A DNA stretch of 64,000 nt from Drosophila miranda (Eukaryota; Arthropoda; Insecta; Diptera; Drosophilidae), in contig NC_046675.1 of NCBI RefSeq assembly GCF_003369915.1, positions 12,338,001 to 12,402,000 on the forward strand. Reading direction: 5' to 3'. The translations under genes and the position numbers were made by a program. Positions 11,345-22,800 of the stretch are shown one piece after another. The notes under the pieces are model-generated. The model was given only the letters and a program-made list of their open reading frames with translations. It was not told where the DNA came from and searched no databases. Position 1 is the stretch's first letter, and every line of letters begins with the position of its first letter.

Positions 11345-12587
11345 GAAATTGATTTAATAATCGGATAAAGTAATGAGTTCAGAGCTGAGGGCCTTATCTA
11401 TCTAGTAATATTCAACCGAATATAAACGAGGGGGAACGTTGTGAGTTGCTGCGGACACCGCAACTCTACAGTTATACCCGATACTAAGTCAGTATGGCTC
11501 TCCTCCGGCAGACGCTGCTAATATTAAACGAAACGACAAAGAGTGCGTGCGAGAGAGACAGAAAATCAGTCTGAGCGTGACGTCGGGTGCTGCGTAGCCA
11601 GTGCAAATTGATTTGTTCCTTTTGGCTATAAAAATTATCTGATCTGGTCCAGATTCAGCAATCTGATAGATACGGTCGTTATCTATGATTCTGCGTTTTT
11701 AGTTTTCTCGAATGTGCAATATTGTGGATGCAACAGATTTTCGTCTTTTGTGGGGGCGGAAAGGGGTGGGGCGAAATTCTGAGATATACGTTTTATAGTG
11801 AGATCTAACAGAAGTGCGGATACCAAATTTGGTTACTCTAGCCTTAATAGTCTCTGAGATTTGTGGATGCCCCAGATTTTCGTCCTTTGCGGGGGCGGAA
11901 GGGGGTGTGGCGAAATTTGGACACGAAACGGTCAAGGTCCGATATCACAGGAGTGTGGATACCAAATTTGGTTGCTCTGGCTCTTATAGGTTCTGAGATC
12001 CTTGAACTCATATTTTGCAATTAGCAAAACCGACCATGAAACCTGTGTGTTAGAGAGAGACAGAGCGAGAAAGAATGAAATTGTTTTCTTGATGCTGGCT
12101 ATAATAATTATACGATCTGGTTGAGATCTTACATTCTAAAACATATAGTCATCCTCTACGATTCTGCGTTTTTGGTTTTATCGTATCTTTAAAAATGTGG
12201 ATGCCACAGATTTTCGTCCTTTGTGGGGGCGGAAGTGGGCGGGGCGAAGTTTTGAAATATTTTCGTAGCAGTGACATATCACAGAAGTCTGGATACAAAA
12301 CATCGTTGCTCTAGCTCTTATAGTCTTTGAGCACTAGGCGCTGAAGGGGACGGACAGACGGACGGACGGACAGACGGACAGACAGACATGGCTCAATCGA
12401 CTCGGCTATTGATGCTGATCAAGAATATATATACTTTATGGGGTCGGAAACGATTCCTTCTGGACGTTACACATCCACATCATCCACTTTTACCACAAAC
12501 CTAATATACCCCAATACTCATTTTGAGTATCGGGTATAAAAACGAGGAATATGAGCAACTTGATACAAATAATTCGTCAGTATATTT
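11345..12587 (+). repeat. Promoter-type repeat, split by DINE-1
   Basis: The halves 11345-11423 and 12539-12587 together match the unit at 8635-8760 upstream of TfIIA-S and the one at 7145-7265. The shared order is GTAATATTC, then CxGAATAT, then AAAAACxAGGAATATG, then GTCAGTATATTT. Removing 11424-12538 rejoins the two halves almost exactly. Confidence 0.7.
11424..12538 (-). mobile_element. DINE-1/INE-1 non-autonomous Helitron, near full length
   Basis: On the minus strand the element starts TATACCCGATACTC (12538) and carries the typical block 'ATCGTTTCCGACCCCATAAA' and 'TTGATCAGCATCAATAGCCG' (about 12390-12460). It then has a short tetranucleotide-like GACGGACA stretch and three tandem core copies, each containing CAGATTTTCGTCxTTTG and GGGGCGGAA (near 11730, 11875 and 12205). 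Near its 3' end is a subterminal hairpin (11443-11466), and it ends CTCGTTT. There are no terminal inverted repeats and no target-site duplication, as expected for Helitrons. It has no coding capacity. Confidence 0.85.
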
Positions 12588-12655
12588 ACGGTATGTTTCG
12601 AAATTTGTGACGTAGTTCGGTATATTTCTTATCGATAAGTCCACTGGTCACACTG
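12576..12655 (+). promoter_or_regulatory. Probable Pellino core promoter: motif 6, DRE, motif 1
   Basis: Motif 6 occurs at 12576-12587 (GTCAGTATATTT) and 12616-12627 (TTCGGTATATTT). A perfect DRE, TATCGATA, is at 12630-12637 and a perfect Ohler motif 1, TGGTCACACTG, at 12645-12655. This set, in this order, is characteristic of TATA-less housekeeping promoters in Drosophila. Transcription should start just downstream, which fits a 5' UTR leading to the Pellino start codon at 13839. The DINE-1 element ends only 38 bp upstream of the first motif. Confidence 0.75.
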
Positions 12656-12659
12656 AAGC

Positions 12660-13838
12660 CTAGCCATTCAGAAAAATGGTCTCACAAATTATTCTGCCGC
12701 GACAATGAAAACAACAAAAAAGAAGTGCCGATTTTGTTCCTGAATTCTGAGATCCGTTGATAAATTAAAAAAAATATATATCATTAATATTCGATATATC
12801 AATATATAATCAACGTCGCTAGTCAAACAGTTTATTACAAGTGAATCGTCGTCGTTTTTTTGTCGTCACGCCTGCATATTATTGTTAAAAACAAAACGAA
12901 AAACGTCTTAGAATAGCGTTCTGCGAATGTTTATGCCATTTGTTGAAACAATCGAAATCAAAGGCCGCGAGCGCGCGAGATGCGGAAGAGCCAAACGGCG
13001 GCAACCATTGTTTATGTGTGCAGCAGCAGCGAAATAATCGCCAAAAATTAATGAGAAGTAGTGCCCCTGCCCCCCGCAGCAAGTGCATTAATAGGTTGCC
13101 GCACAAATCATATTCCAGTAAAGGTAAAAAAAAATTCAAAAATTCAGAGTGGAAATATCTAAAGTGCATTCCGAATTGCGTGTTAATTTTGTTGTGCATA
13201 ATTATAGCGAAAGCGGATCAATAAAATAAAGTGGAGAAGCAAAAAAGGCTTGCAGAAAGAAGAGAAAGAGTAAACTCTGCGTTGGCGGTGGGCAGAGCGG
13301 GAGAGCAGCAGCATAAGAAAACAAAGCTCGACGTTGCTGTCGGGCGTCACGTCTCTGTTCTGTTTGCTGTGGCTGCGCAGAGGCAGAGGCAGCAGATGAA
13401 ATGTGTAATTTAAATAAAAGACGTTAATAAAAGAATATACGTAGCGCTCATTAAATGCGAATCTCTGTTGTTGCCATACATTTTATGGCCGCTGCTGCTG
13501 CCCTCTGTCTTGTTTTGGTTTTTGTTTTTTAGCGGTAGTCCAATTGGACCTCCTGCAGCGTCGACGCCAACGCCAACGCCAGCGCAGACGTTGACTGCAC
13601 CTCTTTAATGTTAATTGTTTCTACTTCTAGAAAGTAAAATATCGCTCAGATATAAATAATTATATTAAAAATCAAATAATCAAACAAAAATCTATACATG
13701 TATAATCCCTAAAGGTTTAACAAAAAGATCGTCAAAATTAATTTCCGTCGCATTAAAATCTTTACCTCAAAACTGGATTATAACCGATCCGTTGACATTG
13801 GCGTGCAGCAGGAAAACAATTCGGGGGTAACCAACAAA
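12660..13838 (+). other. Probable Pellino 5' leader and first non-coding exon(s)
   Basis: Between the promoter motifs and the Pli start codon the sequence is non-coding. Short ORFs on both strands are not supported. A possible donor (AAAGGTAAAA) lies near 13121. The exact exon boundaries of the leader cannot be fixed from sequence alone. Confidence 0.4.
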
Positions 13839-16800
13839 ATGGTGAAACGGTAAGTCTCAAACACCTTTCTTATCCGAAATGTATTTCTAATCAGTCAAAT
13901 GGATCGATATCGATCCATCCCCCATACAACGCGATCAATGTGGTTCGTTAACCCATTTTGACAGGGCAATTAGCGGCATCCAGACACTGTTTATGGCCTC
14001 TCTAATACATACATACATATGTATGTGTGAGGGGAGGGATATGGATTTGCGTTGCACTTTGTGTAGAGTGATCACATGTGTTTCAGGTCTATTGAACCTA
14101 CCGACCGACCTGATAAACACTCGTACAAATTATAACGCAATTTTGATTGCTTTCTTTTTATTGTATTCCTTCTCTTTGGACAATCGTTTGGGTTCGTTCT
14201 CTTAATCGTTGATTCTACGTTTCTCAACATTTCTGCGGCGCAATGCAAGATTGCCGTATTCTATTTATATGCGCATTTCGTCACTACCTCTCCTTCTCTT
14301 CATGCTTTGAGAGAGCTCCAAAGTGGGCAAACAACAAGCAACCCCCGGTTTGGAAAAACACCCCTCTGGGTGCAGCCACCACCACCGCCGCCGCCGCCAC
14401 CGCCGCCACCGCCGCACCACCAACTGTCTTTCAGACGGAAAACATTTTCATGTACGTTCCCCCCTCCACAAAATAGCAATTCAGAAGAATACAAATCCAG
14501 ATCCAAGGAAAATTATTCTCTCCTTTGGACACTAAACCCTTTTCAACAACAGATGGTTTTCTAGTGGGTTTTTTCAAAGTCAGAGAACCACTATCCACTG
14601 CTTTCTATTGTACTGATGTCACGAACTTGGCGTCTTAATGGGTATACCCCTTTCGTCCTGAATGATATAGCCGTATAACAACATCATTTAAGGAATGACA
14701 GCAAAAACAGAAAAGCGGCATTCAGATCAACGCATGCGCATATTGACGTCACGACCACAGAAACGGCAACAAAGATACGGATAGCATCTGCAACAAAAAC
14801 AGTAAGCAGAGTCCGGTTCGCGGAGTTGCCTGCAATTTGATTTTATACACGATTTAATGCATTTTCATCTGCTTGCCTCCAAAATAGCCCTCTGTCTGTG
14901 CTGCTGTCGCTGTCGCTGTTACCGTCGCTGCCTCTGCCTACATAAATAACTGCATACGTTGCACTCTGTCTCTCTCTCTCTCTTGCTCTCGCGCTTGTTT
15001 TAATTTTAGACTTTGCCTCTAACAATTTTTTCCATTACTTTGTCGCGTTGTTTTTCGTGTTCTTGTTGCCCTCTGCTTCTCCTTCTCCTCCTCCTTCTCA
15101 TGCTGCGTCGGCCTCCAGCCATGATTCTCAAGCAGGTTCTTCTTGTTGCATTTTTTTTACAGTTGTGTTGGTTTCCTTGTCGCGCCCCCACTCGTCTGGA
15201 GCCCTGTGTGCTGCTTGCGGTCAGCATCAATGCAACAACTCTTGCTTGGAGTTTTCTCTTCTCTTCCCTTTACAATGTTTTCGCTGCTTTTTACCTGCTT
15301 TGTTTTGACCACGAGGGCAGCCAGCGCAGGCCTATTCAAGGTGTATTTCTATAAGGTGAGAGGCAGTGCCAGATCGTCAGAGAGAGAGAGGCAGAGAGAG
15401 AGTCGTATGAGGCATACTGCGACAAGCAGCTCACACACACACAAACACTTCCTGCCTGCCTACCTGGTGCGCGACCTGTTCCTCTTTTGTTGTTGTTGTT
15501 GTTGCTGCTGCGTTTTTGTGGTTCTGGCGATCGTCTCCCATGGATTTATGTATAAATCCCCGCAGCCTTCATGCATATGCCTTCTGTCTTTTGTCCTCTG
15601 ATTTCTGCTGCTGCGTCGCGTCTCTTTCTCTGTTTCTGTTTTGTGTTTATTAAATTCTTGGATGTGTATATACATACATTTCAGTTGTTGCCTTCTGACT
15701 GAAAATTTATTTGTCTGCCTGCATAGAGAGGGGCGTGGAGAGGAGAGAGGAGTGGAGTGGTTGCTGCTGGCAGGCCTTCTCCCTCTTTCTACCCCATTAG
15801 TTTTCTGAGTTTGTGTGTGTGTGTGTATGTGTGTGTATGATTGCATTCTCCCTCTCCGTCTCCCACTGTTCTGGTGTTCTTTTTATTCATTTTTGGCGAT
15901 TAAAATTAAATTTTAATTCCGCTCTTCTGCCGCACTCCCATTGCTGTTGTTCCTCTTTCATTGAGCATGGCTTTGTTTTATGACTTCCTTGTTCCCCCTA
16001 CCCTCTATCTCTATCTCGATCCCGCTCGCTCTGCTCTCAGACCTTCCGCCTGTTGCTCTGCAGTTTGCCGACATTTTGTGCTTATGTTGCTCATTTGTTA
16101 AGTGAAAATTTATTTATGAAAACTCTACTACACTTATACTCTCGAAACAGACTGAATCACATGTGTGTGTGTTTGGGCATAATTAACTCTTATTATTCAT
16201 GCACATGACTCAGGGTGTGCGGGGATAGCCCCATTTTGGAGGAGGTACAAAACAAATAAAAGAACTATTTAACACTGAAATAACAAAATTTGTACACATA
16301 TTCGTATTGTAAAATCCGCTGTACGCCGGAGATTAGCATTTTAGACCCTGTTTCAGGGATTTACTCTTTGTCTTGTCAGATTTTCTGCTGCCCTTGCCTT
16401 ATCATTTCACTTTTTGTTTCGGACACACACAAAGTGCACTGCCAGCTGATAAGACCGAATACTTCCAGATAAGATGCATGAAAAATCTCTCTCTGATTAG
16501 TGAAAAGATGCAGCAACAGAAGAATTTAATCAGACAAGTAAACACACGTGACCTGGTTTGCTAAAGTGAACCTTAATTAGGATTGTGTGTGTGTGGCATA
16601 TGGCATGTGGCATGTGTGTGTGTGTGTTGCCGTGATAAGCACAGACAGTACTGAATATTTGTCAGCAAAATCAACAGCCTGAACGGTAGACTGGACTGAC
16701 TGGATAAACAATATAACGGGCGGAAAAACACATTTCGTACTACTAATCATGAGTGTTTTTTTTTCGGGAGAGAGAACAAAGGGAAGCATCAACAACTGCT

Positions 16801-19800
16801 TTGCTTTGCTTTGCTTTGGCCACCCCCACCCAGTCCACTGCTTGCCGAAAACTGCTTCAACTGTAATATTTACTGCTTGCGAGCGTTGATCTGATGAGAA
16901 AAGAGACGAAGAGAAGTTCAGTTGGGTTCAAAGTTCATGCCTATCAATGGACAGAGATTCGAAGCAAATTTCGCCCATTGCCCGTGTGTCCCGTGCATTG
17001 GCATTTGAACCCCCCCAAACCCCCCTTAAAAGCCAAAAAACTTTTGATGCCTGACCCACATAGGGAGTGGCCGGCCACCGCCTCTTTTTTAAGCCTCCTT
17101 CCTTTCCTCCCAAGTGAAAGTTACAACAATTTACGACAAAAATTTGCATTTGGGCGCCTCTGTTTTCGGAGCATCAGAGTTTCGGAGTTTTGTGGTGTGA
17201 AAAAATATGAAAGTGAAAATGAAAATTACTTAATGAATGCACTTAACTTTTGCAATTTGGGATAGGTTTTTGTGTTTTTGTGAGTGATTGTGGGGAGATC
17301 CCTTTCCTCTCGACAGGATGTGCATGGGCAGGATATGCGCGTCGCCGATTCGCAGCTGCAATGAAAACTTGCACACATCCTGCAAAAACACAAAAACGAA
17401 ACAATGTTTCATAAAAAAAGCCAGCATGAAAAGTGTCGCTCACGACGACAGAGAGAGAGAGAGAGAGAGACAGACAGAGGAAGTCGAGAGGGTGAACGAC
17501 CATTGGGACACCCAGTAGACAGTCGATTAAACTTTTATTAAATGTCACGGAACAAAGATAATATACATTTCAGGCTTTATTGAATTCGCACACAAAGGCC
17601 GCGGCGGCGGCGGCGGCGCACCCCTCCTCTGGGGAGGGGGGACCTCCAGTAAGCCTAAGAATTGATGGGAATAAATGGAAAATATTTATTTTCAAGGAGT
17701 TTCCTTGAAACTCAACAGACAATGGTTTCGGAATGCCGTAGATTCGATTCGATGTACAAAGTTTTCATAAGCGAACAGATACATTCGCCTGGAGCGTTCC
17801 GATGAATCTTTAAAAAGATATCGAAGATGTATCCATGTCACCAATAATTTCCATCATTTATCTGTGTTTTCTATAACTTATCCCTGTTATCGATCATTTA
17901 ATGGTGTTATCGATCATCTATCGGCATTATCGATCCTATCATATCGATAATTTATCGGCGCTATCGATAATTTATCGGTTATATTGATCATTTATCGGTG
18001 TTATTGAGCATGTGTCGTTGTTATCGACATTTTCTGTGTTATCGATCATATACTGGTGCTATAGATCAGTTATCGGTGTTATCGATCATATCATACCGAT
18101 CATTTATCGGTGCCATCCATCGTTTATCCCTGTTATCGGTCATTTATCGGTGTTATCGATATATTATTGATGTTACCGATCATTTATAGTCGTTTTTGAT
18201 AATTTATCGGTGCTATATATCACTTATCGGCGTTATCGATCAGTTATCTGTGGTATCGATAATTTATCGGTGTTATAGATCATATCATATCGATAATTTA
18301 TCGGAGTTGTAAATAATATATTGGTGTTATGGATCATTTATCGGTATTATCAATCATTTATCGGCGCTATCGGCCGCTGTCTGCTTGGCCTGTTCCATCT
18401 CTCCTTCCTTTTTGAATAGGGATATCCCCCGCCATCCCCTCGATTAAGAGGTATCATATACCGTGGCACCGCACAGCAAACTATGTTGCATGTCGTTGTC
18501 ATTAATACCAGGCCCAGAGCAGCTCTCAGAGGCAGACACCACGACCACAGACAAGTTGGCTGAGCGAGATGAATGCGGGCTTAGACCTACCGCCCCCCCC
18601 AGCTGCTGTCAGACATGTTTGTGCCTGTCGTGACTGGGCGGGGAAGGGGGACGCTTTTGTATATGATTTGACCTTAATTCCCCGTGCATAAACTGCACTT
18701 TAAATGCGGCTCGGAAACTGCTCCTTTAAGCGCGCTTTGAACTTTGCTTTCATTTTGGTTCTTCTCTTTCTTCGAGCATTTCCGGTCTGTGCGAAAATAA
18801 TGAACAAGGAGAAACAGAGAAGAGAAAAGAAGCAAAGACGGAGCGAAGCCCAGGTTAAGCTTCCTTGTTGCAAGATGTTGTTGGTCGTCCTTTAAGTGGT
18901 CGTGCTGCCACATCCTTTGTGTGTGGGGAAGTTGGCTTAGTTTCCTTTTGGGCCAGAGAGGGAGATGGAGGCTTGTGGCAGAGACAATGCGCCCGCAGGA
19001 AAGTGAGCGCTGGAGCGCTGGAGAGTGTGCCAGCCAGCCAGCCAGCCAGCAGCAGACGACAGACAGGACGGACAGGACAGTGTTTGCCACAAAGGATAGA
19101 GGATATTGCTCTCTCGCTATCTCGCTCTCTGTGTCCCTTTCTGTATCTTTCCTTGGGTCATTGGCTTGCCTTCCAACTGATGCCTCGCCCTCCCTGCCAT
19201 CTCCCTCTCTGTCCCTGGAAAACCACCCAAAAAAAACTTTACTTCAATAAATTTTCTTACCACATTTTTTCTCTTTTTTTTTTGCAGGTAAGTTTTTTGC
19301 TTAAAAACTTTTTGAATCTTGGAAACTGTTTTCACTGCCCGCCCCCCCCATCACCGCCCCCACTGCATGGGCACCACTTGACTTTGACAGCGACCTGGAG
19401 GTGGAATGGTATTGGTATTTGTTTTGAAACTTTTTCAATACCCTAAAAAAGAGTATGGCGATTTTAAAGTGCGGAAGAGCAGATAATTGAACCAAATAAT
19501 ATCCCCCTCCAAATTCTTCGACCTTGATGACACGAATTTTTGATTTATATATTTTTTTTTTTGAAATCGTAGTTTTTCCTGTAATTTTTGTAAAAATTGT
19601 TCTAACAGTAACATAATTTTTAGCAAAGATATTATTTTAGATTAAAAAACACAATCCATATTAAAAAAAAATAAAAAAAATTGAGAGCAGATGGAGGGAG
19701 ATTGATTCTTTCAGATATAATGATACCTAACACAAGTCTGGACCCTCAAGAACTTTCATATATGATCAGACTTTGACTACTATATCGTATATTGTATATG

Positions 19801-22800
19801 TATTATAGGAACGTTTCTTTGAGAAAACAATAAATTACATTGTAATCTTATGATTAAAACGATTCCTTGTAGAAGAAATCCCTATAAAAGAAGTCCATAT
19901 CTAGAAAATCGTCTAAATATAGCTTTGAACAATCTGCCAGGGTATCTTTAGCTCTATTTAACCTTTCTTTATTGTTTATTTTCGTTGTTTTCAATGTGGT
20001 TTTGTGAACTCATTTGAAATAATTACCACTCCACCATCAACGTCCTCATCTTTAACCGAATCTGAACGTCTGGGTCTGGGGGACGCCGCGTTTATGCTTT
20101 TTTTTTTACAACAATTGATTTCCCACACAACAAAGACAGAAATTGCAGAGATCACAAAGACCAGAAATGGGAAATTCCTTTGCTTATTGTTGGCTCTATA
20201 AATACGAGTATAAATATGTATGTTATGGCACTCGTTAAAAGTAGTTGGCAAATCGCGTGGGCTGTACGTTGGAGTTGTTTGGGGATGGTAGGAGTGTGGT
20301 GGTAGGTGGCAGGTCGCAGAGAGCGGCTTGTTAGCCTTGTTATCGCCCAGCTTAGGCGTTGTCCCACGAACAGTTACTATTATTCTGTGGCAGTGCCTTT
20401 TGTTGTTGCATTTTCCAAAATTTTGCTTATGAAAATGTTATTGTTTTGGTGTTAAATCACAGCGCGATTTCCCACAAAAGCTAAGAAAACTATAATTAAT
20501 TTGGAAATGCACATATTTATGGGATTGTCATGGGAATCTTATGAGCTCTCTTGAGGTTCTTGATTCAAGAATATGCCGGAGATGATTTGTAGATTTGAAT
20601 CACTACTTTAGTATGTGTAGTCGTAAGGTCAAAATGTATACAACTAGGAAGAGAGGGATTAAAATAAAGACAAGAAGAGCTACGCAGAAAAGAACGCAGT
20701 CCCGTTGGATTGCTGAGAGATAGAGAGCTAGAGAGAGGCTATCGTTGTAGTGCATTCGGAACCGAAGACTCGGTCGAGTGTGGGCGCAGAATTGTTGCCG
20801 TTGCCGAGAGAGCAAAATAGTGCAGAAGCTGCGAGCACATGTAAATATTTGCGTGAGAGGAGCAAAGCTCGTGAAATGAAATGAAGAGAAGAGATCGGAA
20901 GTCCGAAAAAAAGAGAGCGATTGAAAGAATAGAAAGAATTGCAGAAAGAGAGAGAAATGCAAGCAATGGAATTTCGTGAGAAGCACAGCTCGGTGCAGCG
21001 ATTTTATATGAACAAGAATGCGAGTCTTTTCGGGTCTTATTTTACGCTCAGCACAACAGAGAGCGCCTTGGCGCCGTGTTTAATGTGAGAGAGAGAGAGA
21101 AGAACTAAGTTTGCGGTGGCAGACCACCTTGTATGATTTTATCAAGGAGAGAGCGATTTAATATCAATACGACTGCGCTTAAGGTCAAATATGACCCAAC
21201 AAAATGCAAGAAGAGAGGAGAGCAGAGCAGAGCAGACAGAAGAATGTCCATCTCATGATGAAATTATACAAGGTAGCCCGCAAACTCCCTTTTCGGGTCT
21301 TATTTTAGGCTCAGCCCAACTGAGAGCGCTTTGACGCCTTATAGATGCGAAAGAGAGAGAGCATAACGAAGTTTGCTGTTGCACTGAAGGAAATAAGACC
21401 CTCAAAGAGAGCGCATTGTGGCTGCGGACCACCTTGTATGATTTCATCATGGGTCGAGCGGTAAAATATCAATAAGAATGCGCTTACCAACCAACCAAAT
21501 GCAAGAAGAGAGGAGACGAAAGCAGACAGAAGAAAGACCATCTCTGGCAAACGTGGGTACCTACATATTCTTATTTTGATTGCCATACAGATGTAAATGA
21601 TTCTTTACCATAGTTTAATCTTTAAGATGATTCTTGAGTCCTTAAACTTTAAATTATGTATTTTCACAAGACCTAAAAATGGGAACAAGAGTACTGGCAG
21701 TTGTAGCTCCCCCACTCCCCTCTCTTCAGTGCAAACCGCACTATCTATTCGTAGTCCCTGCCACTCGGGTTAAGTCCCAGAGCCAGCTCTGTTCTCGCCG
21801 CTCAGAGGCGCGATTAACTTTGGGGACGGGAGTGTTCCACGATTACCTCAGGAAATTTGTAGCCCCCCCCCCGCTCTCATAGTTTTGCCCTCATTTTCGG
21901 TGACCCAATTAAACTGTTTACTTGCATAATTTCCACGTTTGTTGGCGCGTAATTGCATTAGTTGGAGTGTTAATAGACCATGTTCCTGTCTCCACGGCTC
22001 TCCCTGTCTCCCCCTCCCCCCCTCTCTCTCTTTCTCTCTCGCTCACTGTGTGGAAATTCGCATAGCTTTTCGCGTAATTTTCGCATTTGAAACGCGAAAA
22101 TTGATGAACAAACTACGGCAATGATTACGATTTCTATGATGACGATGAAGGCGCGCCTGCCATGCCATGCCATGCTATGCATTTTGGTTTTCTATGGGCT
22201 GGGTCTGCCGGTACTTTGATTTGTAACTGCAATTTCAAACTGCACACACAGAGATACACATGTACAGATACAGATACAGATACAGATACATTCTTGGCAC
22301 ACAATTTGCTGTGTGGCATTTATTGGGTGTTATTGTTGTGGTTTTGCTGTTGACCCACTTTTCCAGCCAATAGTTTACTTTGCAGTTTATGCTCCACCGT
22401 CCCCCCCTCCTCAAGCCTCCTCCCAGCTGGAAGATTGTGGCACCCAGAGGAAGTGGCACCCTAGGTGTCATTTATTGTCTATTATTTATATGCATAATTA
22501 CGGTATTGATTTGAGGGAAACGTTAGCTGTATCTGTGACTGTATCTTTTTCTGCCTGGTTGTCTCTTAAAAATGATTACATTTTACACAAATTTTTTGGT
22601 ATTTGCTTTTATCTTTCTTCTTCTTCTTTGGCAAAATGGTAAATATTTGAATATGCATTTCTGTAGATGCCAGAAAATATGGGGCTAGTACAGTGTGTTG
22701 CGAAAGTATGTGTCGTCTTAAAAATAAAAATATATGATATAAATAATAATTCCCCTCGAGCTATGTTTTATTTTTTTTTAGCAACTTTTACAACAGTCGC

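Noticed and set aside
14243..14564. Poly-Pro/Ala/His frames across the CCG/CCA tract
   Set aside because: Three overlapping frames and the opposite strand are all open because of trinucleotide repeat DNA. There is no splice context.
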